The notes under the pieces are model-generated. The model saw nothing but the letters and a program-made list of their open reading frames with translations, searched no databases and was not told the origin of the DNA. DNA of 12,354 bases from UBA5109 sp965662565. Its GTDB lineage: Bacteria > Pseudomonadota > Gammaproteobacteria > Pseudomonadales > Pseudohongiellaceae. The stretch is taken from contig CBFIHS010000051.1 of NCBI GenBank assembly GCA_965662565.1, positions 1 to 12,354 on the forward strand, written 5' to 3'. Of the stretch, positions 1 through 7,500 are shown in pieces (position 1 is the stretch's first letter; the number at the start of each line of letters is the position of its first letter). Position numbers and translations under genes: made by a program.

Positions 1-160
1 TACCGCGTAGCACAGCCCAAGCGTGAGAAAAAAATCGTACTTGAGGGAAGCGAAGGTAGATGGTAAAAAATAAACCAACGCCTAATAGAATAAAAGGAAA
101 CCAAGCTGAGCTTCCTAGGTAACCGTCGAGTGTTAAAAGAAGAGAATTTAACCGATCCAT
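1..160 (-). CDS. Sodium:alanine/glycine symporter (AGCS family), N-terminal fragment
   Basis: This is the 5' end of a gene that continues beyond the left edge; 53 codons are visible. The reading frame from the ATG at 160 is open to base 1 and begins MDRLNSLLLTLDGYLG. A hydrophobic first membrane segment (about residues 20-36) follows, then FFTIYLRFPQVRFF and HAWAVLRG at residues 31-53. An N-terminal helix followed by a GxGLxxTIxxxFPQxRxxxHAWxVLRG-type stretch is characteristic of AGCS (AlsT/DagA-like) symporters, inner-membrane proteins that import alanine or glycine with Na+. An AAGG Shine-Dalgarno sequence lies 7 nt before the ATG (complement of 168-171), which supports this start. The gene is divergent from the phosphoribosyltransferase with 67 bp between the start codons. 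The family call is fairly firm from this fragment. Substrate and completeness cannot be judged. Confidence 0.85.
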   Translation of the reverse strand, partial: MDRLNSLLLTLDGYLGSSAWFPFILLGVGLFFTIYLRFPQVRFFSHAWAVLRG

Positions 161-227
161 ATATGAGCCTTGTTCAAACTTCAGGTATTATCTAGCAAAG
201 CCAAAACTCTACAGGAATCAAAAAAAA
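161..227. promoter_or_regulatory. Divergent intergenic region with start signals for both genes
   Basis: The 67 bp between two divergent start codons must hold at least the leader, and probably the promoters, of both genes. On the minus strand an AAGG at 171-168 serves the symporter. On the plus strand an AGGA at 213-216, 11 nt before the ATG at 228 and followed by an A-run, can serve the phosphoribosyltransferase. A TATTAT hexamer at 186-191 (GATAAT/ATAATA on the other strand) could be a -10 element for either direction. I find no well-placed -35 partner, so no promoter is called. Confidence 0.3.
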
Positions 228-791
228 ATGCAAAAGCAATTTGTTAATACTGGTGAGTTATTAAATGATACTTTTGAGTTAGCTTTGCAAATTTTGGAGA
301 GTAATTTTGCACCAAATTTGATCATTGGAGTTTGGCGGGGAGGCTCACCAATTGCAATTGCAATTCAGGAAGCTTTAGATTTTTGTGGCGTTAAAAGTGA
401 TCACATTCCAATTCGCACGTCTTCCTATACGGGTATTAACAAGCGTACTGAAGTCGAAGTTTATGGCCTAGATTATTTAAAGAAAAACCTAAAAAGCAAT
501 GGGTCTATTTTATTAGTCGATGATGTTTTTGATACTGGCTTGAGTATGCAAAAAGTAGTAGAGAAATTAACTGAAATGTTCAGTAATAACCTGCCCCAAA
601 TCAAAATTGCTACTCCCTATTTCAAACCTAGAAACAATCAAAGTAGACATAAGCCAGATTTTTATTTACACGAAACTGAGTCTTGGTTGGTATTTCCCCA
701 TGAATTAATTGGTTTAACTGATGAGGAAATCCTCGAAGGAAAAGAAGACATCAATAACACTAAAACACGGCTGCTGAAGGCCCGCCGATAA
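228..791 (+). CDS. Phosphoribosyltransferase family protein (hypoxanthine/xanthine PRTase-like)
   Basis: A 187-aa type I phosphoribosyltransferase, a cytoplasmic enzyme family that joins a base to, or releases it from, 5-phosphoribosyl-1-diphosphate. The strongest evidence is the PRPP-binding loop ILLVDDVFDTGLSM at residues 94-107: hydrophobic strand, two adjacent acidic residues (D98, D99), then DTG. A pyrophosphate-loop-like GVWRGGSP lies at 34-41. A C-terminal WLVFPHE segment resembles the region that contacts the base in purine-salvage members. The length fits hypoxanthine or xanthine PRTases of the COG2236 kind. The start is set by the AGGA at 213-216 and the absence of useful upstream in-frame sequence. 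The last dozen residues are basic and unremarkable. The gene stands alone on its strand, 139 bp before the first Anbu gene, with no obvious functional tie to it. The base used cannot be deduced; an orphan PRTase with another role is possible. Confidence 0.85.
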   Translation: MQKQFVNTGELLNDTFELALQILESNFAPNLIIGVWRGGSPIAIAIQEALDFCGVKSDHIPIRTSSYTGINKRTEVEVYGLDYLKKNLKSNGSILLVDDVFDTGLSMQKVVEKLTEMFSNNLPQIKIATPYFKPRNNQSRHKPDFYLHETESWLVFPHELIGLTDEEILEGKEDINNTKTRLLKARR

Positions 792-795
792 ATTA

Positions 796-812
796 TTGTA
801 AAAACATTACAA
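796..812. promoter_or_regulatory. Inverted repeat TTGTAA-N5-TTACAA upstream of the plus-strand Anbu gene
   Basis: A perfect 6-bp dyad, TTGTAA AAACA TTACAA, ends 6 bp before a candidate -35 hexamer (819-824). Its 17-bp span and symmetry fit a dimeric repressor or activator site. It is only 4 bp after the phosphoribosyltransferase stop codon, but no T-run follows on either side, so I prefer an operator to a terminator. The regulator is unknown. Confidence 0.35.
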
Positions 813-818
813 ATTGCA

Positions 819-848
819 CTGACATATAAAGTCTAGTTCAGCTAGAAT
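819..848 (+). promoter_or_regulatory. Candidate sigma70 promoter for the plus-strand Anbu gene
   Basis: CTGACA (819-824, one mismatch to TTGACA) and TAGAAT (843-848, one mismatch to TATAAT) are separated by 18 bp. Transcription would start near 855, leaving an untranslated leader of about 75 nt before the ATG at 931. The placement in a 139-bp gap and the adjacent dyad at 796-812 support it. It is a motif match only. Confidence 0.4.
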
Positions 849-930
849 TAGCTCCCCAATATAGTGCAGAGCGAATCCAAACTGCCAAGCGTCATACTCT
901 CGGAAACAATACAGCAAGCGAAATTTAATT

Positions 931-1689
931 ATGACTTATTGTGTCGCCATCTCAGTAAATGCAGGAATTGTATTTTGCTCAGACTCAAGAACGAATGCTG
1001 GAGTTGATAAAGTAAGCACTTATAGCAAGATGTACACTTTTAATGCTGCTCCTGATCGTCGCCTCGTACTCTTATCTGCAGGTAATTTAGCGACCAGCCA
1101 ATCTACCCTAGCTCAACTCCAACGTGATATCCGGAAAAATGCAGCAGTAAATCTTCATACCGTATCCACTATTGCTGAAGCTGGTGACTATATAGGGGAA
1201 GTTTATAGAGCTCAGCTCGATAAACATACAACGAGTGGCCCCGAATTTGAATCTTCTTTTTTATTAGGAGGCCAAATCCAAGGCAGCTCGCATCGAGTAT
1301 TAAAAATCTACTCAGCTGGAAATCATATTACTAGCTCTAAGGACACCCCTTACCTGCAAATAGGTGAGAGCAAATACGGAACCCCAATACTAGATAGAAT
1401 AATAAGTTTAGAAACGAATCTTGAAACAGCTGCTCTTTGCGCCCTAGTCTCTATGGACTCTACAATGCGGAGTAACCTAACTGTAGGCCCGCCTGTAGAA
1501 ATCATGATATACCCTACAAACAGCTATAACACTAAGAACTATCATCGCTTTGAAGAAGATAGCGAATACCTTCGAGAACTAAAAAAGAACTGGGATCAAA
1601 AGTTGAAAGAAGCTTTCGTCCAGCTACCTCCTTTGGCATGGGCTTCAAGTTGGGAAAAAGTAGCTGATAAAACCAGTGGGACTTATTAG
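931..1689 (+). CDS. anbu: Anbu-type proteasome-like protease, copy 1
   Basis: A 252-aa Ntn-hydrolase of the Anbu (ancestral beta subunit, COG3484) family, related to HslV and 20S proteasome beta subunits. Removal of the initiator Met from MTYCVA would expose Thr1 as nucleophile. SDSRTNAG supplies Asp17 and YSKM supplies Lys32 in mature numbering, the expected catalytic set. Other family blocks are LSAGNLAT, FLLGGQI, YLQIGESKYG (around 143-152) and LVSMDSTMRSNLTVGPP (around 173-189). The start is firm because the N-terminal Thr must follow Met directly. No good Shine-Dalgarno sequence is visible. Known Anbu proteins assemble into ring or lock-washer oligomers; physiological substrates are unclear. 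A second copy at 7779-8525 is about 66% identical over 240 aligned residues by my hand count. This copy lies outside the minus-strand operon, converges on the alpha-E gene and has its own candidate promoter. HslV is excluded: there is no hslU and no TTVV-type N terminus. Confidence 0.93.
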   Translation: MTYCVAISVNAGIVFCSDSRTNAGVDKVSTYSKMYTFNAAPDRRLVLLSAGNLATSQSTLAQLQRDIRKNAAVNLHTVSTIAEAGDYIGEVYRAQLDKHTTSGPEFESSFLLGGQIQGSSHRVLKIYSAGNHITSSKDTPYLQIGESKYGTPILDRIISLETNLETAALCALVSMDSTMRSNLTVGPPVEIMIYPTNSYNTKNYHRFEEDSEYLRELKKNWDQKLKEAFVQLPPLAWASSWEKVADKTSGTY

Positions 1690-1705
1690 AAGCTCTTAAG
1701 CTTCT
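1688..1705. terminator. Hairpin overlapping both convergent stop codons
   Basis: AGAAGCT (1688-1694), a CTTA loop and AGCTTCT (1699-1705) form a perfect 7-bp stem. It overlaps the Anbu TAG (1687-1689) and contains the alpha-E TAA (complement of 1696-1698). With 6 bp between the two genes, this is the only room for a shared bidirectional terminator. The tails are weak (TCTTGATTATT on the plus side, AATAAG on the minus side), so termination efficiency is doubtful. Confidence 0.4.
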
Positions 1706-2661
1706 TCTTGATTATTAATAGGGCTGAACCAAACTCGACTAATCTCTTCATGGATATCAGCAATTGAAATCTGTAATTCATCGATAAATTCTAATAAGCC
1801 TCTCTCCAACAAACTTTTAATTTCAATTTCATTAGTGATTCGCCTTACACGAGAAACAGCTCGTTTAACGTCATCGTTATTTGGGAGCTTCTCTAAAAAG
1901 AAACCCAGCTCTGATAAGCAAAACCCAATCGAACGAGGAAACTCATCATCCTGCAATAAAAAGCCAACGACTTTATCACCACTTACACGATTATGTATTT
2001 TTTGCCGATAGGCTTGAAAGGCTCCTAGGCAGCGCATGACATTGATCCAAATGAGGTTTTCGTAAGGCTCTAATAGTGCTCTTTCAATTGTGTCCTCAGA
2101 AAAGCCTGGCAATAAATTAATAGAACCAATATCAACTAACCTGCTTGTCATGTCAGCCCGTTCTAATTTTCTACCTAGCTCAATGAAAGCAAAAGCTCTG
2201 TTATGACTCATGGACCCTACAAATAAACCGTCTATTCTTTGAGAATCTGAGATAATTTGTTCCAACAAACTATGGCGTGTTGCCCTACCCATTCTTGGGT
2301 TCAAGCTGTCTTTTAAACTATGATAAAGGCCATTTACTTGCTCCCATGATTCTGAAGGAATAATTTCGCGAGCAGTTCGGGCATTTTCTCTAGCCAAAGT
2401 TAAGCTACTAAAAATTGAATTAGGATTCTCTGTATCCGCCAACAAAAATTTTACAACATTCTTCTCATCATAATTATCATAGTGCTCATTATATAAATCA
2501 TTGCTACCACTGATATCTATCAGGGTACTCCAATCAAGACTGCTACCTCTTGGTAAATCAAATAACATAGCAGAATAAATTTTCAGCAAGCGTGCCGCAT
2601 TCTCAGCACGTTCAAGATAACGGCCTAACCAGTAAACTCTTTCTGCAACACTGGATAACAT
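1696..2661 (-). CDS. Alpha-E domain-containing protein (COG2307/DUF403)
   Basis: A 321-aa all-alpha protein of the alpha-E family, of unknown biochemical activity, nearly always encoded beside the circularly permuted ATP-grasp protein found here at 2763-4202. Family signatures are MLSSVAERVYWLGRYLERAENAARLL at the N terminus (written in pieces: SVAERVYWLGRY, then LERAENAARLL), ARENARTAREIIPSE near residues 89-103, and FIELGRKLERADMTSRLVD near 159-177. The repeated glutamate- and arginine-rich helices give the family its name. There is no signal peptide or membrane segment, so it is probably cytoplasmic. It is the last gene of the minus-strand series, 101 bp after the ATP-grasp stop, and a GAGAG stretch about 9 nt before the ATG can act as ribosome binding site. 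The context implies a partner or scaffold for the ATP-grasp/amidoligase reaction. That role is an inference; no catalytic motif is recognisable. Confidence 0.93.
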   Translation of the reverse strand: MLSSVAERVYWLGRYLERAENAARLLKIYSAMLFDLPRGSSLDWSTLIDISGSNDLYNEHYDNYDEKNVVKFLLADTENPNSIFSSLTLARENARTAREIIPSESWEQVNGLYHSLKDSLNPRMGRATRHSLLEQIISDSQRIDGLFVGSMSHNRAFAFIELGRKLERADMTSRLVDIGSINLLPGFSEDTIERALLEPYENLIWINVMRCLGAFQAYRQKIHNRVSGDKVVGFLLQDDEFPRSIGFCLSELGFFLEKLPNNDDVKRAVSRVRRITNEIEIKSLLERGLLEFIDELQISIADIHEEISRVWFSPINNQEEA

Positions 2662-2762
2662 GTTTAAATTCTCTCGCTTTTCTTAAAGTTCATAACATCT
2701 TTATCAATTAGTTATAGCCGTAATTTTTTATACTTTCTAAATTTTTTCTGAATCATTCAGAA
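2662..2762 (-). promoter_or_regulatory. AT-rich spacer between ATP-grasp and alpha-E genes with 17-bp palindrome
   Basis: The spacer is very AT-rich and contains one clear element: TTCTGAATCATTCAGAA at 2746-2762, 8-bp arms around a single central base, directly abutting the ATP-grasp stop codon. On the transcribed (minus) strand an A-run, not a T-run, follows, so it is not a standard intrinsic terminator. It could be a DNA-binding site or a 3'-end/processing hairpin (6-bp stem, 5-nt loop). TATAAC- and GATAAA-like hexamers lie downstream, but no convincing -35/-10 pair is evident. Confidence 0.35.
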
Positions 2763-4202
2763 TTACTCTCTGACAATCCAAGTATCTTTGCTACCGCCAC
2801 CTTGACTTGAATTAACAACGTAGGAGCCTTTAATCATTGCTACTCGAGTTAAGCCGCCAGGAGTGACATACGATTTAGTTCCTTGTAAACAAAAAGGACG
2901 TAAATCGATGTGGCGAGGTTCAACATTGTTATTATTCAGTATGGGGGATGTAGATAAGGAAATTAGAGGTTGCGCCATATATTCTCTAGGATTCGCCTTA
3001 ATTTTTCGAGCAAATTCGGCACGCTCTTTTTTAGTACTTTGAGGCCCAATCAACATTCCATAACCACCCGACTCATTGGCAGGTTTTACTACAAGCTTAT
3101 CTAAATTATCTAACACATATTGCCGTTGCTTTTTATCAATACATAAATAACTAGGGACATTTGGTAAAAGAGGATCTTCACCTAGGTAATACTTAATCAT
3201 TGCGGGAACAAAAGTGTAAACAACTTTATCGTCTGCAACACCAGCTCCAGGAGCATTAGCAAGACCGACATTGCCCTTTAACCATGCTCTCATTAAACCG
3301 GGAACACCTAATGCTGAATCAGGAAAGAAAACTTCTGGATCAAGAAATTCATCATCAATACGGCGATAGATAACATCAACCGGAGCCAAGCCATCAATAG
3401 TCTTCATGAACACGTGGTCATCTTCTACAACCAAATCGCTTCCTTGTACTAGCTCACAGCCCATTTGCTGGGCTAGAAAAGAATGTTCAAAGTATGCAGA
3501 GTTAAAGATTCCTGGAGTCAATACCACAACTTCAGGGTAATCTTTTGGCTCAGGAGAAATAGCCGCTAGGGTATCAAACAGTTGGCTGGGGTAATCTGTG
3601 ATCGGTTGAATATCATAATTTTCAAAAAGCTCAGGAAATACACGCTTGGTTACGGTCCTATTTTCAAGCATGTAAGAAACACCTGAAGGTACCCGCAAAT
3701 TATCTTCCAAGACATAAAATTTACTATCGTCGTCACGGATTAGATCAGTGCCACAAATATTAGCCCAAACCTCATGAAGAGGTTTCATCCCCATACATTC
3801 TTTTCGAAAGTTTTTGGAGTTTTTTAAAAGGTCTTCTGGGACAACTTTATCTTTGAAGATTTTGCCGTCATTATAAACATCATGAATAAAGCAATTTAAA
3901 GCTCTTTGTCTTTGTTTTAGACCTTCGCTTGTTCGGTCCCATTCTTTTTCAGTGATAATTCTTGGAAGCAAGTCGAAGGGCCAAAGTCGATCTATGTTTC
4001 CCGCTTCAGAATAAACTGTAAATGAGATGCCCATGCTTTTGATAGCATGTTCAGCGGCTTGCTTGCGTTGGATTAATTCTTCATCGCTAAGAGATGCAAG
4101 ATATTTCGTTAAAATACGTGCAGCTTTTCGAGGGTATCCAGGCGAACTAATTAATTCGTCGTAAAATTCACCGGGTTGGTAGGACTTCCAATCTATTGCC
4201 AT
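2763..4202 (-). CDS. Circularly permuted ATP-grasp protein (COG2308, DUF404/DUF407)
   Basis: A 479-aa predicted ATP-dependent carboxylate-amine ligase of the circularly permuted type 2 ATP-grasp family. Recognisable blocks in order: LWPFDLLPRII (73-83), RQRALNCFIHDVY (98-110), FYVLEDNLRVPSGVSYMLEN (162-181), VVVLTPGIFNSAYFEHSFLA (225-244), NAPGAGVADDKVVY (316-329), VVKPANESGGYGMLIGP (371-387, ATP-binding strand and glycine-rich loop), PRHIDLRPF (429-437) and a C-terminal SSQGGGSKDTW (465-475). The length is normal and no key block is missing. The ATG at 4202 begins the family's usual N-terminal helix region; no strong Shine-Dalgarno sequence precedes it. It follows the transglutaminase-amidoligase gene after an unusually long 328-bp gap that carries a Pho-box-like repeat, so it may have its own promoter. 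Family context (Anbu, transglutaminase, alpha-E) suggests amide-bond formation on an unknown peptide or small molecule; the substrate is not known. Confidence 0.94.
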   Translation of the reverse strand: MAIDWKSYQPGEFYDELISSPGYPRKAARILTKYLASLSDEELIQRKQAAEHAIKSMGISFTVYSEAGNIDRLWPFDLLPRIITEKEWDRTSEGLKQRQRALNCFIHDVYNDGKIFKDKVVPEDLLKNSKNFRKECMGMKPLHEVWANICGTDLIRDDDSKFYVLEDNLRVPSGVSYMLENRTVTKRVFPELFENYDIQPITDYPSQLFDTLAAISPEPKDYPEVVVLTPGIFNSAYFEHSFLAQQMGCELVQGSDLVVEDDHVFMKTIDGLAPVDVIYRRIDDEFLDPEVFFPDSALGVPGLMRAWLKGNVGLANAPGAGVADDKVVYTFVPAMIKYYLGEDPLLPNVPSYLCIDKKQRQYVLDNLDKLVVKPANESGGYGMLIGPQSTKKERAEFARKIKANPREYMAQPLISLSTSPILNNNNVEPRHIDLRPFCLQGTKSYVTPGGLTRVAMIKGSYVVNSSQGGGSKDTWIVRE

Positions 4203-4230
4203 AAAATAATTAAACTTAGTGAAGTTAATT

Positions 4231-4260
4231 AAAAAACAAGACTAATTAATAGTTTTAGTC
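4231..4260 (-). terminator. Weak stem plus T-run 28 nt upstream of the ATP-grasp start
   Basis: On the minus strand GACTAA (4260-4255), a 9-nt loop and TTAGTC (4245-4240) are followed directly by TTGTTTTTT (4239-4231). The architecture is that of an intrinsic terminator or leader attenuator. The stem has only 6 bp with two G:C pairs, so real termination is uncertain. It lies downstream of the Pho-box-like repeat and just before the gene, where attenuation would matter most. Confidence 0.2.
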
Positions 4261-4312
4261 TCTCTCGTTTTGATTAGCTTATCATGCCACACAACATTTG
4301 ATTTCGTCTACT

Positions 4313-4342
4313 AAAGACAGCACAAAGACAGCACAAAGACAG
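4313..4342 (-). promoter_or_regulatory. Pho-box-like triple direct repeat (CTGTCTTTGTG, 11-bp period)
   Basis: Read on the minus strand, the unit CTGTCTTTGTG occurs twice in full (4342-4332, 4331-4321) and is followed by CTGTCTTT (4320-4313). The period is exactly 11 bp, one helical turn. PhoB-type response regulators bind direct repeats of CTGTCA-like half-sites spaced 11 bp (consensus CTGTCATAWAWCTGTCAY). The first five bases of each half-site here match; position six is T instead of A, and the spacer is TGTG instead of A/T-rich. It lies 111 bp upstream of the ATP-grasp ATG in the right orientation. The alternative is a plain short tandem duplication. Confidence 0.4.
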
Positions 4343-4379
4343 TGTATTAGCAGTATTTTTAATGCTTTACATTTTAGAG

Positions 4380-4403
4380 AGTGCTCAAAATAATCTCAGC
4401 ACT
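4380..4403. repeat. Inverted repeat AGTGCT-N12-AGCACT
   Basis: A perfect 6-bp dyad with a 12-bp centre inside the long gap between the transglutaminase and ATP-grasp genes, 37 bp on the upstream side of the Pho-box-like repeat. No T-run follows on either strand, so it is not a typical terminator. A dyad of this size can occur by chance in 328 bp. Confidence 0.2.
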
Positions 4404-4530
4404 TCACTAAGATCTTCTCATAAAAAATACACTACAAAAGATGCGCTACTTTGACGATTTTTTTCATTAAATCTAGAAAGGTTCAAGCTGAAAAACTTTT
4501 CCAAATCAGGTTAGTGTTACCAAAGAAGTT

Positions 4531-7500
4531 TCATTGGTATCGCAAATCAAGCGTGTAAGGCCTTTTAGCATGAGGCTCGATATCAACAACTTTGATTTTT
4601 CCTTGGGTATGATCTCTTTTGAAAATTCTAGCCACGCGTCGCGCTTCTGCTTCATTCGCATTTACTGGGAAAGTATCGTAATTACGGCCCCCTGGATGAG
4701 TAACATGATAAGTACAGCCACCCAAAGAATGAGAATTCAAGGTATCTACTATATCGAATACTAGTGGACTGTGTATGCCAATCGTCGGGTGTAGGGCTGA
4801 ATGCGGATCCCAAGCTTTGAAACGAACACCAGCAAGGTATTCACCATCTTTACCCGTTGGCTGCAGAGGTACTTTACGTCCATTACAACAGAGAACTAAT
4901 CGATCTCCATAGAGTCCTTGAATTTTAACCTGCAACCTTTCTAACGACGAATCAACGTAGCGAGCATTACCCTGTCCAGAACTTTCTTCACCAAGCACAT
5001 GCCAAGGCTCAATTGCGCCATGAATATCCAACTGCAAACCAGCAAAATGAAAACTACCGTAATGCGGAAAACGAAACTCTTGGAAAGGGCTTAACCAATC
5101 AATGTCAAAGTCAAAGCCAGCAGCCTGGATATCCTTAACAACCCAACTCATATCTTCCCAAATGTAATGCGGCAACATAAATCGATCATGTAATTGATGA
5201 TCCCAGTGAATAAGACTCTTCGTGTAAGGCGTTTTTGCAAATCGAGCAACCAGGCTTCTCAACAACAACATTTGCACTGCACTCATTTGCCAATGAGGAG
5301 GCATCTCGAAATTACGAAACTCTACCAATCCAAGTCGACCAGTTGCACTTGCTGGGGAATAGAGTTTATCGATACAAAATTCAGAACGATGAGTATTGCC
5401 AGTCAAATCGACTAAAAAATTACGTAAGACTCTGTCTATCAACCAAGGGCTTTTTGTTTCACCTTTAGGAAGTTGTTGTAGGGCTATTTCAAGCTCGTAT
5501 AAATTATCGTCTCGTGCTTCATCTACTCTTGGCGCCTGCGATGTTGGACCAATAAACTGCCCCGAAAAAAGATAAGATAAACTCGGATGATTTTGCCAAT
5601 AACGTAATAAACTTGCTAATAAATTTGGTTTCTTTAGAAAAGGACTGTCTTCAGGTTTAGCCGCACCCAAAGTGACATGGTTGCCACCGCCAGTGCCAGT
5701 ATGCTTGCCATCCAACATGAATTTCTCAGTACCCAAGCGACAGTTTCTAGCTGCTTCATAAAGAATACCAATGTTATTAACCAACTCTTTCCAAGATGCA
5801 GCAGGATGAATATTTACTTCTATAACACCTGGATCAGGTGTAATCATGAGTTTCTGCACTCTTTCATCTCGCGGAGGCTCATAACCTTCAAAAATCAAAG
5901 GTAGTTTCAACTCAGCCGCACATTGCTCTGCTACAACTAATAAGCGCAGGTAATGCTCTAAAACCGTTAGTGGCGGCATAAATACATGCAGCTTACCTTT
6001 CCTGATCTCAACACAAAGTGCCGTATGTATTAACTTTTCTACATAGACTTTTTTCTTTCTAATCCTTTTAGTTTTTGTCGCTTTAGCTACTGGATAATCT
6101 AGGGCTTTACGTTCTGCGAAAGGATCTTTTTCGAAATCGTACTCACGCTCTACTTCCCAAGGCAAACTATCCAATGGAAGCCTATAGCCCAAAGCAGAAT
6201 CGCCAGGGATTAAAAACAACTTGCCTCTTGAGAATTGCCAGCGACTACTAACCCAGTTGCCTTTGTTATCATCCCCAGACCAAGCTAAGGGTAATACATA
6301 ACCTATTTTCTCTGTTAAACCTTGATCAAAAACTTTACGTAAGCGTTTACGCTCTTGCTCATTGCTTAGTTGGCTATTCTTTACATTTACATTTTTAGGC
6401 AGACGCCCTTCTCGCTTTAAATAAAAATCAAAATCTTCATAGGCAGGCAAAGCAAACCGAGTATCTAAATCGAGTTTTGAAGTTAAGCTTTTAATGAATT
6501 TTTGTGCAGAGTTCTTAGGAACTTTTTTATCGTTCTGAATAGTATCAAGCAAACTTTGGTCATGCCAAAGTGGTTTATTATCTGTGCGCCAAAAAATCCC
6601 TAAAGCCCATCTTGGCAGCTCTTCACCTGGGTACCACTTACCCTGACCATGATGAATAAAACCGGTTTTGGCAAATTTTTCTTGTAAAGAAAGTAATAGC
6701 TCAGACGCGAGCTTTAACTTGTCTTCACCAAGCGCCTCAGTGTTCCATTGGGCTCCTTCCATATCGTCGATGGAAACGAAGGTCGGTTCTCCACCCATGG
6801 TTAAATTAAGTTTCTTAGCATCTAACTTTTTATCAACTTTATTGCCAAGAGAATCGATTAAAGCCCATTGCTCTTCGGTATAAGGCTTGGTGACTCGAGG
6901 ATCTTCATGTATACGTTTAACAGTATTGCTGAACTCAAAATCGACATTACAAGGCCCAATTGAGCCTGATATAGCAGCCGCGCTTTGTGGGTCTGGAGTA
7001 CAAGCTAAAGGGATATGCCCTTCACCAGCAAATAGACCAGAAGTTGGATCCAAGCCTAACCAGCCCGCACCTGGAATATAAACCTCAGTCCATGCGTGCA
7101 AATCTGTAAAGTCTTCTTCAGTTCCTGACGGACCATCCAAAGCTTTTTGATCAGCTTTAAGTTGAACCAAATAGCCAGAAACAAAACGCGCTGCCATTCC
7201 TAAATGGCGAAAAAGTTGAACTAAAAGCCATGCGCTGTCACGACAAGAACCTGATTTAATCTGCAAAGTTTGCTCACAACTTTGCACACCAGGCTCCATC
7301 CGAACCGTGTAATCTACTTGTTGGCATGCCAATTGATTCATTGCCACCAGAAAGTCAATGGTTGGCTGTTTAGTCCTATCAACACGGCTCAGTAACTCCG
7401 TTAAGAGCGGACCTTTTTCAACAATCTGAAGATACGGTGCTAAATCTTTTTTCAGTTGTTTATTGTATTTAAATGGGAACTGCTCAACCGATTCATCTAA

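Larger units (their letters stand above)
4203..4530. other. 328-bp intergenic region without a gene; several short repeats
   Basis: No credible ORF on either strand; the longest start-to-stop I noticed on the minus strand (4467-4432) is 11 codons. The region holds, in minus-strand order, a 6-bp dyad AGTGCT-N12-AGCACT (4380-4403), three 11-bp-spaced CTGTCTTT copies (4342-4313), and a weak GACTAA/TTAGTC stem followed by a T-run (4260-4231). This density of elements suggests that the ATP-grasp/alpha-E pair is controlled separately from the upstream anbu-transglutaminase pair. No convincing -10 element could be assigned. Confidence 0.6.

Noticed and set aside
931..1689. HslV (ClpQ) peptidase assignment for the Anbu genes
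   Set aside because: No HslU ATPase gene is adjacent, the N terminus is MTYCVA and not the HslV type, the proteins are about 70 residues longer than HslV, and the neighbourhood is the Anbu one.
4313..4342. CRISPR-like or minisatellite reading of the 11-bp direct repeats
   Set aside because: The units are far too short, are contiguous rather than spaced by unique sequence, and there are no cas genes. A regulator half-site array or simple tandem duplication fits better.
4432..4467. Eleven-codon minus-strand reading frame beginning MKKIVKVAHLL in the long gap
   Set aside because: Too short to support as a gene, with no good ribosome binding site; a leader-peptide role would be speculation.
4534..7081. 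Several plus-strand ORFs of 64-77 codons opposite the transglutaminase-DUF2126 gene
   Set aside because: They are antisense shadows of a long conserved coding region, lack recognisable domains or ribosome binding sites, and overlap one another in different frames.
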